Source of the DNA: Thiospirochaeta perfilievii
GTDB taxonomy: Bacteria > Spirochaetota > Spirochaetia > DSM-2461
DNA length: 64,000 bases
Reading direction: 5' to 3'
Assembly (NCBI RefSeq): GCF_008329945.1
Contig: NZ_CP035807.1
Span: forward strand, 248,001 to 312,000
Within the stretch, counting starts at the first letter, position 1, and the number at the start of each line of letters is the position of its first letter. A program made the position numbers and the translations under genes. Shown piece by piece: positions 58,474 through 64,000 of the stretch. The notes beneath the pieces were generated by a model. That model was not told where the DNA came from. It searched no databases and saw only the letters and a program-made list of their open reading frames with translations.

Positions 58474-59457
58474 TTGAAAAAAATAAGAGATTTTTTTGAA
58501 ACAATTACAATTCTTTCTAGACCACAAGGGGTTACTTATAGCGAACTAGCCGAATTACTTGGTTGTAGTCACAGAACAGCAGTAAGAGAGATTGAATATA
58601 TTTATACTATTTTTGACCTTGAAGAGTCATTAAGTAATACTGGAAGAGAAAAGAGATTTTATCTATCTGAAGAAAATGTTAAAAATTTTACAACAGTAAA
58701 AATGCCAAACTTAAACCTTTCTGCAGCAGAAACAACAGCACTAATACTACTATGGGGTAAATCTAAATGGCTTCAAGATTCTACCTATCAAGAACATTTA
58801 CGAAGAGCATTTAATAAAATATTTACAATTGATGATTATAAATTAGATCAATTTAAAAATCTATCTAACATCATGTTACTAGGTGAGTCTCATAATAAAA
58901 ACTATGCAAATAAAGAATTAATTATTGATGATCTGATTCATGCCATGGTACAAAAAAGAAGATGTGATATAACATATCACTCCTACCATAACGATACTAG
59001 AAAAAGTTACTGTATTAATCCCCTACATCTTTTTCAAAGGGATGGTGGTTTATATTTCTTCACAACAATTAACGATTACACAGATATAAGAACCTTAGCC
59101 GTAGAGCGGATAATTAATCTTAGCATTGGGGAGTCTCATTTTGAAACACCTACCGATTTTGAACCTCAAGATTTTCTTGATACAACTTTTAATTTATCTT
59201 TTGGAAAACAGGAAGAATTTAAGATTCTTTTTGATAAAAGTCAGACTCTTTATATATCAGAAAGGAATTGGGCAAAGGAACAAAAAATCGAAATATTAGA
59301 TAATGGAAATATTATTCTTTGGTTACGAACCTCTGGCCGGCATGATATAAAAAGGTGGGTACTAAGTTATGGTGCAGATGCGGAACTCTTAGAGCCAGAG
59401 TCCCTAAGAAAAGAAATAGCCGATGAACTAATCACAATGAGTAAAAGATACAATTAA
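58474..59457 (+). CDS. HTH-WYL transcriptional regulator
   Basis: This DeoR-like winged HTH (about 327 aa; TYSELAELLGCSHRTAVREI) is followed by a linker and a WYL domain (RCDITYHSYHNDTRKSYCIN, PLHLFQRDGGLYFF), and a C-terminal WCX extension (LWLRTSGRHDIKRWVLSYGA). The start is placed at TTG 58474 because GGAG (58465-58468) lies 5 bp before it. An upstream TTG at 58420 has no such signal. WYL proteins often regulate defence or DNA-damage genes. The intact copy allows decay of its duplicate at 43.9 kb to be read. Confidence 0.8.
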   Translation: MKKIRDFFETITILSRPQGVTYSELAELLGCSHRTAVREIEYIYTIFDLEESLSNTGREKRFYLSEENVKNFTTVKMPNLNLSAAETTALILLWGKSKWLQDSTYQEHLRRAFNKIFTIDDYKLDQFKNLSNIMLLGESHNKNYANKELIIDDLIHAMVQKRRCDITYHSYHNDTRKSYCINPLHLFQRDGGLYFFTTINDYTDIRTLAVERIINLSIGESHFETPTDFEPQDFLDTTFNLSFGKQEEFKILFDKSQTLYISERNWAKEQKIEILDNGNIILWLRTSGRHDIKRWVLSYGADAELLEPESLRKEIADELITMSKRYN

Positions 59458-59927
59458 CAACTTGATTTCCCATATAGTTCAGTTGCTATAAAATGAAAAC
59501 AAATATATTTCACCGTAAAATTAAATGTATAATAAAATAGCGTAGTTTAAACTTATATATTCGTTTTTAGTATGGATTTAAAGTCTAGTTCACATAAGAA
59601 ATGGTGTTAATTTAATAAATATTGGAAATTTTCCTGGCATTTTTCTTGTGTTCCAAAAAGGTTTAATAAAATCAGGCTTGAAAGTCTTGTAGTTTAGTAA
59701 CATCAGATTTTAAACTTGATATACTTAACTCCTATTCTATTAGAGAAGCTAGAGTATAAGTTTTAGACTCCTTACCAGAACTTTTACTCCAGTAGGTTCT
59801 GTTGGGAATTACTAAATAGTTATATTAACTCATTCATAACTACACTCCTTTTAAAGAGCTTATGAATGTTGTTATTTTTCTTGTATTGCATCATAATAGT
59901 AGCATAATTATGTAATGGAGATGTGAA

Positions 59928-60188
59928 ATGCCACAAATAATACCAATTAAAGATCTTCGGAATACAACAGAAATATCTCGTAAATGTCATGAAACCAATG
60001 AACCAATATTTGTAACAAAAAATGGATATGGAGATATGGTTCTAATGAGTATAGCAACATATGAAAGAGATATAGCTAGAACTGAATTATTAAATAAAAT
60101 TGCTGTAGGTGAAGAAGATCTTAGAAGCGGAAATGTAATAGAAGCTGAATCAGCATTTAAAGATCTTAGGAATGAGTTTTTTGACTAA
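59928..60188 (+). CDS. Phd/YefM-type antitoxin
   Basis: The 86-aa protein has the Phd/YefM N-terminal DNA-binding fold (IIPIKDLRNTTEISRKCHET, FVTKNGYGDMVLMS) and an acidic helical C-terminus for toxin binding (EEDLRSGNVIEAESAFKDLR). It overlaps the toxin gene by 17 bp. A GGAGATG ribosome site precedes the ATG. The copy at 44776 is identical except for its tail. Confidence 0.85.
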   Translation: MPQIIPIKDLRNTTEISRKCHETNEPIFVTKNGYGDMVLMSIATYERDIARTELLNKIAVGEEDLRSGNVIEAESAFKDLRNEFFD

Positions 60189-60498
60189 CCTATATAAGAT
60201 AAACCTAACCCAGAAAGCATATGGAGATCTTAAAGATATTTATAGATATATTAAAGAAGAGCTACATAATAAAAACTCTGCTTTAAAAGTTATAGATGAA
60301 ATTGAGAATCGAATATTGCTATTAAAGGATTATCCTAAAACAGGAGTGTTTGTTAAAGATGAAGTTCTAGTTAAAAGAGGATATAGAAAGCTTCTTGTTA
60401 ATAACTATATAGCGCTTTATCTAATAGACGAAGACAGAAAGGTTGTTAATATTATTAGAGTTGTGTATGGAAAAAGAGACTATCTAGAATTAGTGTAG
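60172..60498 (+). CDS. ParE/RelE-type toxin
   Basis: The 108-aa protein has the RelE/ParE fold: YKINLTQKAYGDLKDIYRYI at the N-terminus, LKDYPKTGVFVKDE in the middle, and YRKLLVNNYIALYLIDEDRK with IIRVVYGKRDY at the C-terminus. RelE members cut mRNA on ribosomes; ParE members inhibit gyrase. I cannot separate the two here. It is coupled to the Phd-type antitoxin and looks intact. Confidence 0.85.
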   Translation: MSFLTNLYKINLTQKAYGDLKDIYRYIKEELHNKNSALKVIDEIENRILLLKDYPKTGVFVKDEVLVKRGYRKLLVNNYIALYLIDEDRKVVNIIRVVYGKRDYLELV

Positions 60499-60596
60499 TG
60501 CACAATTTTTTATGACTATAACCATAAAAACTCATGTCTCTGATCGTAATTTCATTATTGCACGAGTATGCAACCAAATATCCTGGTCAGACTCTG

Positions 60597-60848
60597 CCTG
60601 AGATCCTTTTTCACAGGTACTGAACCTCAGATATAATAGGTTTTAATGTTGATTTTAGAACAAGGTCTACTTTAGTATCAAAATCTTCAGAAAGTTCCTG
60701 CTCAAGAGTGATAAGATCAAATAAATCTAATTGTGATGGTCTTGATAAATCAATAAGTATATCAACATCACTATTTATATTTTGTTCTCCTCTTACATAA
60801 GATCCAAAGATACCAATTTCACTGATACCTGAATTTAATAATCTTTTT
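60597..60848 (-). pseudogene. mntA relic (middle and C-terminal part)
   Basis: The minus strand closely matches mntA codons from SGISEIGIFGSYV to the end, plus the first codons of hepT (MKKD-type start at 60606). A small deletion removes part of EDSILSE near 60625. The N-terminal Lys-rich part is replaced by the IstB fragment at 60845, so the two relics are joined at a Lys/Arg-coding A-rich run. Confidence 0.65.
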
Positions 60849-61263
60849 TTCGTCTTAAAGAGTCACCTTTTAGCTCAATTCTATAAGATCCATATACAAT
60901 CCTATCCATAATTGCATCAGCTATTGTGGAATCACCAATTAACCCATGCCATGACTTTACAGGTAGTTGAGATAAGAATATTGTTGATTTTAAACCATGT
61001 CTGTCTTCAAGAATATCTAACAGAGCTAGACGATTATCATTGCTAAATGTACTTAGCCCAAAGTCCTCTAATATTAATACATCTGCTTTAACTATTTTCA
61101 TTAACATTTTGTGGTAATGACCTTCACGTTTTGCCTCTTTTAGATCAGCAAATAATCGACTCGTTAATTTGTACATGACTTTATAGCCAAGATCACAAGC
61201 TTGGCGGCCCAACGCACTACCTATAAAGCTTTTTCCTTTATGTAAAACTTTACATAAAGGAAA
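60835..61263 (-). pseudogene. istB: IS21-family IstB ATPase, truncated
   Basis: The translation shows GKSFIGSALGRQACDLGYKV, then KADVLILEDFGLSTFS (Walker B), DRHGLKSTIFLSQLPVKSWH and ADAIMDRIVYGSYRIELKG. These are the IstB transposition helper motifs. The N-terminal domain before the P-loop is missing and the frame starts inside a palindrome at 61230-61265. No IstA gene remains. It is a relic of an IS21-like insertion. Confidence 0.75.
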
Positions 61264-61265
61264 AA
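61230..61265. repeat. Near-perfect palindrome at a P-loop/P-loop junction
   Basis: TTTTTCCTTTATGTAAA (61230-61246) and TTTACATAAAGGAAAAA (61249-61265) are perfect inverted arms of 17 bp with a 2-bp centre. Reading outwards, each arm enters the lysine codons of a different ATPase P-loop: GKS of IstB on the minus strand and GKT of the ExeA/TniB-like relic on the plus strand. Confidence 0.85.
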
Positions 61266-61600
61266 CCTGTATTTTTAGAATGGCTGTAGACTCTTTAAAT
61301 CCTGGAATGTTTAAGTCATTCTACATATGCCATACTTCTGTTGGAATTCAAGAATTTTATACACACTTATGTAATATTTTTGGTTTACAACCCGCAGGAA
61401 GAAGAGCTGCGATGTTTAAAAGTATCCATGAGTATATCTTAAATATGCATAGGACTACGAATATTCACCCTATTCTAGTTATAGATGAAGCGGATAAACT
61501 AAGTACAGAGATATTACAGGAGTTAAGACTAATTGCAAATTTCAATTATGACTCTGTAAACATTGTGGTAAGGATAGTATGTGTAGCAAAACCAAAGGTA
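61249..61600 (+). pseudogene. ExeA/TniB-like transposition ATPase, truncated
   Basis: The plus-strand frame reads GKTCIFRMAVDSLNPGMFKS, then FYICHTSVGIQEFYTHLCNI, GRRAAMFKSIHEYILNMH, HPILVIDEADKLSTEILQEL and LIANFNYDSVN. These match AAA ATPases that accompany transposases (ExeA/TniB group). The N-terminus before the P-loop and the end after VCVAKPK are lost, the latter replaced by another mntA relic. No transposase gene remains next to it. Confidence 0.7.
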
Positions 61601-61715
61601 CTGAACCTCAGATAATATAGATTCATTTATAATAGGTTTTAATGTTGATTTTAGAACAAGGTCTACTTTAGTATCAAGATCTTCAGAAAGTTCCTGCTCA
61701 AGAGTGATCATTAGT
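61598..61715 (-). pseudogene. mntA relic (C-terminal 38 codons)
   Basis: The minus strand reads ITLEQELSEDLDTKVDLVLK, then STLKPIINESILSEVQYL, the end of MntA. It begins abruptly at TGATCACTCTTGAGC and lacks all catalytic residues. Together with the relic at 60597-60848 it brackets the two transposon ATPase fragments. Confidence 0.65.
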
Positions 61716-61805
61716 TGTCATAATAGAAACTCCACCTTAACGATGGCTTACAGGGGAATAGAAGAGTTTTTTTAGCAATACCCTATAAGCTCAACATTTT
61801 TATTC

Positions 61806-62780
61806 TTATGTAATGATACTTATAGCTTTTAATCTATCAATAATTAAGTTTTTTGCTTTAAGTTTCATTTCTTTAGGCATAAAGCTATGATTTATTATCT
61901 CTATTATTCCATTTTTATTATTAATGAAGTTTTCTAATATTTTTTTAATAACTGGCTTACGTATCCCAACAAGTTCACCTAATAAATAAAAATCTGAACC
62001 AGTATAAAATCCATATTTATTAAACGAATCAGAATATATACCATCATCTTCCGCTTTTGTTAAATCGAGGGCAAGCACTCCAATTGTAGAAGGATTAGGA
62101 AATGCATGAACTAAAAGCTGATCATAATTAGGTGTCAATCCATCATAAAAAGCTGTTTTATTGTCTTTATATTTTATTAGGCTAATATTTTTTAAATGCA
62201 TATCATCATTTCCAATAAGATAAGCAAATACTATTCTATTAAATAACTCTTTAACAACTGAAAGCTTACCTCCACACATTTTACGAACAAGAATTAAGGC
62301 TTCTTCGTAGCTTTTATTATATTTATTTTGACTTTTTATATTAAATGCTTGGGCTAAATCTTCTTGATGTATTTTTTCACCATTATTTCTATCATATCTT
62401 TTTGTTATATAGACTTCTTCTTCATCCAAAAATTGTATATTTGCAGAAAGAGCAGTATCTATTCCTAAAAATCTACTTAAAGACATTGCACATTGTTCAT
62501 TTTCTGCAGCATATGGAAAAGATTCTGGAGATGGCTTTAAAATATATTCACCTCCAATAGTAACAATTTCAAATTCATTATCGCTATTTAAAATTAATGA
62601 TAGTTTTTGCTGTACCCCAGATATAGACATCCCATTAGTAAACTTTATACCTTTAGTAAAAAATTCTTTTCTTGAAAAATTCAATTTATATATAGGTCTA
62701 AATTTTCCAAAAAAATCTTTTTCAATTTTTCTAATCTTTGTCTCTTTATCAATATTTTCTAGAGTTAATCTACAGATCAT
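61806..62780 (-). CDS. hipT: HipT kinase toxin (HipBST type)
   Basis: The 324-aa HipA-like kinase lacks the N-subdomain 1. The Gly-rich loop region reads TNGMSISGVQQKLSL with the two serines S52 and S54 (SIS). The equivalent SIS serines are the autophosphorylated residues of E. coli HipT. ATP-binding YILKPSPESFPY, catalytic LIGNDDMHLKNISLI and metal-binding LTPNYDQL are intact. E. coli HipT phosphorylates TrpS. It overlaps the hipS-like gene by 4 bp. Confidence 0.85.
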   Translation of the reverse strand: MICRLTLENIDKETKIRKIEKDFFGKFRPIYKLNFSRKEFFTKGIKFTNGMSISGVQQKLSLILNSDNEFEIVTIGGEYILKPSPESFPYAAENEQCAMSLSRFLGIDTALSANIQFLDEEEVYITKRYDRNNGEKIHQEDLAQAFNIKSQNKYNKSYEEALILVRKMCGGKLSVVKELFNRIVFAYLIGNDDMHLKNISLIKYKDNKTAFYDGLTPNYDQLLVHAFPNPSTIGVLALDLTKAEDDGIYSDSFNKYGFYTGSDFYLLGELVGIRKPVIKKILENFINNKNGIIEIINHSFMPKEMKLKAKNLIIDRLKAISIIT

Positions 62781-63094
62781 ACTTTATCCTTTATAATTGT
62801 AATTGCTCCAATTAAATCTTTTCCATTATTTAATAAAATTCCAAATTTATCTTCTTTATCGATGTGTTGCATATTACTTTGTAAATCCAATAACCATCCT
62901 TCACTCACTAGATTTTCAAAAAAAGGAAATAGATCAATGCTGTAATATTTTGATTTTGAAAAAGGAAAATTATATCCTATTGGAGCTCCAAATATAATGT
63001 AATCGCTATCATAAGTAAAACAGAATCCTTCTTTTGTATTTATTAGAGTACCAGCAAGGTAATTATTAAAATATACATACCCTATTCGATCCAT
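62777..63094 (-). CDS. hipS: HipS antitoxin (HipA N-subdomain-1-like)
   Basis: The 105-aa protein corresponds to the N-subdomain 1 that in HipA is fused to the kinase: YVYFNNYLAGTL, FPFFENLVSEGWLLDLQ, KEDKFGILLNNGKDLIGAI. In HipBST the separate HipS is the antitoxin for HipT. Gene order B-S-T and overlaps of 13 bp and 4 bp fit the described system. Confidence 0.85.
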   Translation of the reverse strand: MDRIGYVYFNNYLAGTLINTKEGFCFTYDSDYIIFGAPIGYNFPFSKSKYYSIDLFPFFENLVSEGWLLDLQSNMQHIDKEDKFGILLNNGKDLIGAITIIKDKV

Positions 63095-63378
63095 AATTTT
63101 AATCCTAATGTATCAAGAAGCTGTGTCAAAATTTTATAGTTTAGATTTATATCTCCTGATTCAATTTTCACTAAACTTGCATAAGAAATCCCTGATAAAT
63201 CGCTAAGTCCTTGAAGAGTAAGATTTTGATTTTTTCGTTCTTTTCGAACAACGTCTGCGAGTTCAGTTATAGGCTTTATTCTTTTTAAGGAGTTATATTT
63301 TAATAATTCCTCTTCCATTTCCTGAAATTTTATTTTTATACTATTTAATTCTTGATCTATCATACAAAATTCCTTCAT
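63082..63378 (-). CDS. hipB: HipB-like HTH component (HipBST type)
   Basis: The 98-aa protein has a coiled helical N-terminus (about 1-40) and an XRE HTH (ADVVRKERKNQNLTLQGLSD, LSGISYASLVKIESGD). An ATG at residue 6 is an alternative start. It should bind the operon promoter and assist HipS in neutralising HipT. It is not closely similar to the HipB at 42.2 kb. Confidence 0.8.
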   Translation of the reverse strand: MKEFCMIDQELNSIKIKFQEMEEELLKYNSLKRIKPITELADVVRKERKNQNLTLQGLSDLSGISYASLVKIESGDINLNYKILTQLLDTLGLKLWIE

Positions 63379-63563
63379 TATAATATAATCTTAAATTATG
63401 CTTTATTCTATACTATTTATTTGAAAATTATTAAATTATCTATTTATTGACATAATTATATGTATTTAACAATATTTAATACTTATTTCAATTACTAAAT
63501 CTATTTTTTTATATAAAACCTAGAATAAATATAACGATGCTATGATAGAAAGTGTAATCATTT

Positions 63564-63770
63564 GCGACTGGTGTTATAATGAAGTTAGTACTTCTTAAAA
63601 GAGGGACGGCCGATGGCTGTAAATCGACTGGGACCTTTGGATCCCGTTATAACGAATAGCAGTCATCAGTCGCATTAACATTGTGAGGATGATCAATATT
63701 TATCATACCCCGTATAGACGCATGATTATTATACTCCTCTTCTTTTAGGAAAGAAAGTTAACAGGAGGGA
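63564..63770 (+). ncRNA. Candidate bridge RNA of the IS110 element
   Basis: Helices that can form: GCGACTGGTG (63564-63573) with CATCAGTCGC (63664-63673) closing a 100-nt domain; ACGGCC/GGCTGT; GGGA (63630-63633) with TCCC (63642-63645); ATGAT (63689-63693) with ATCAT (63702-63706); ATAC/GTAT; and GAGGA with TCCTC closing the second domain. Two domains upstream of the recombinase fit the target- and donor-binding loops of IS110 bridge RNAs. Exact ends and guide bases are not determined. Confidence 0.6.
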
Positions 63771-63774
63771 TGAT

Positions 63775-64000
63775 ATGGAATTTATGGGAATTGACCTTCA
63801 TACAAACTGCTTTAACTGTTGCATACTAGACGAAGGGACAAGTAAAAAGGTTGTAAGTTACTCTATTGACGATGAATCTTTGGAGAAATTTTACAAGACA
63901 TTAACACCTGACACATATGTAATTGTAGAATCAACAACAAATGCTTTTAAGTTTACAGAACTAATTAGGGACAAAGTTAAAGATGTAAATATTTCTAATA
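63775..64000 (+). CDS. IS110-family DEDD recombinase, N-terminal part
   Basis: From ATG 63775, after an AGGAGGG ribosome site, 75 codons are in the window (MEFMGIDLHTNCFNCCILDE, then VIVESTTNAFKFTELI). The GIDLH Asp and the VES Glu are the first two acidic residues of the RuvC-like DEDD site. The serine of the Tnp domain would lie beyond the edge. The frame is intact as far as seen. Confidence 0.9.
   Translation, partial: MEFMGIDLHTNCFNCCILDEGTSKKVVSYSIDDESLEKFYKTLTPDTYVIVESTTNAFKFTELIRDKVKDVNISN

Larger units (their letters stand above)
59038..60843 (+). repeat. Duplicated block, copy B (complete)
   Basis: This holds the WYL 3' half, 470 bp of intergenic DNA, the Phd antitoxin, the ParE toxin and an antisense mntA relic. 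The intergenic part is conserved in both copies (44307-44775 and 59458-59927). It contains no ORF, although near-identical non-coding DNA hints at recent duplication. Confidence 0.85.
63532..64000 (+). mobile_element. IS110-family element (left part, runs off window)
   Basis: Begins with TAACGATGC, the same point at which the left relic begins. A 243-bp non-coding leader is followed by the transposase. The leader upstream of the gene places it in the IS110 group proper rather than the IS1111 group, where the RNA is downstream. The right end is outside the window. Confidence 0.85.

Noticed and set aside
1-64000. CRISPR arrays
   Set aside because: No set of regularly spaced short direct repeats was seen; repeats present are structured or tandem within a gene.
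1-64000. tRNA or rRNA genes, prophage structural genes
   Set aside because: No cloverleaf-like or rRNA-like segment and no capsid, tail or portal motifs were recognised by eye.

Overview
The window is AT-rich DNA from a Gram-negative bacterium: it has two TolC-type outer-membrane factors, an RND pump, a small outer-membrane barrel and several lipoproteins. The low GC content, the lipoprotein signals and the overall gene style suggest a free-living spirochaete (Spirochaetaceae-like), but no rRNA, tRNA or housekeeping marker is present to confirm this. Most of the window is an accessory, partly decayed defence and toxin-antitoxin island, interrupted by a normal envelope and signalling block at about 28-51 kb.

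Region 1 (1-3.6 kb) holds a lipoprotein end, a truncated IS110 element, a helicase relic with three in-frame stops, an HD/AlbA_2-type chimera, an orphan nucleotidyltransferase antitoxin and an intact MNT/HEPN pair. Region 2 (3.6-9.9 kb) is best read as a DdmDE plasmid-defence operon. It encodes an SF2 helicase fused to a PD-(D/E)XK nuclease, split by one in-frame TGA, and a pAgo-like protein of about 680 aa. A divergent WYL regulator of the CapW/BrxR type sits beside it. Region 3 (10-20.6 kb) has a large SF1 helicase and a complete type I restriction-modification operon (hsdM-hsdS-yhcG-like-hsdR). HsdS carries a 12-bp tandem repeat in its central spacer. Region 4 (20.6-27.8 kb) is decayed: rmuC, an HNH nuclease gene, a ParE toxin and an SDR gene are broken, while two MNT/HEPN pairs are intact. 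Three copies of a GC-rich structured repeat of about 120 nt lie at 9.9, 20.9 and 23.9 kb.

Region 5 (28-41 kb) has an RND tripartite pump operon on the plus strand, convergent with a MacAB/TolC-type ABC export operon on the minus strand. It is followed by two broken genes. Region 6 (42-45.5 kb) holds a HipBA-type pair and one copy of a duplicated block (WYL fragment plus Phd antitoxin). Region 7 (45.5-51.4 kb) holds a NarXL-like two-component pair, a small barrel protein and a large Ca-loop/FnIII/NHL lipoprotein. Region 8 (51.5-60.5 kb) holds an AddAB-like helicase-nuclease operon with an SGNH hydrolase, an unrecognised gene and a 38-aa ORF. A divergent WYL regulator shares its intergenic region, which contains a perfect dyad. 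The second copy of the duplicated block, with a complete Phd/ParE pair, follows. Region 9 (60.5-64 kb) has transposon ATPase relics joined head-to-head at their P-loops, mntA relics, a tripartite HipBST operon, and the start of an apparently intact IS110 element.

The main themes are as follows. (a) The IS110 5' non-coding region occurs twice, and its two copies show compensatory changes expected of a bridge RNA. (b) Point nonsense mutations in all three stop codons dominate gene decay here. (c) One MntA-type antitoxin gene left five partial relics. (d) A duplication followed by a microhomology deletion removed a toxin and left its antitoxin as an orphan.
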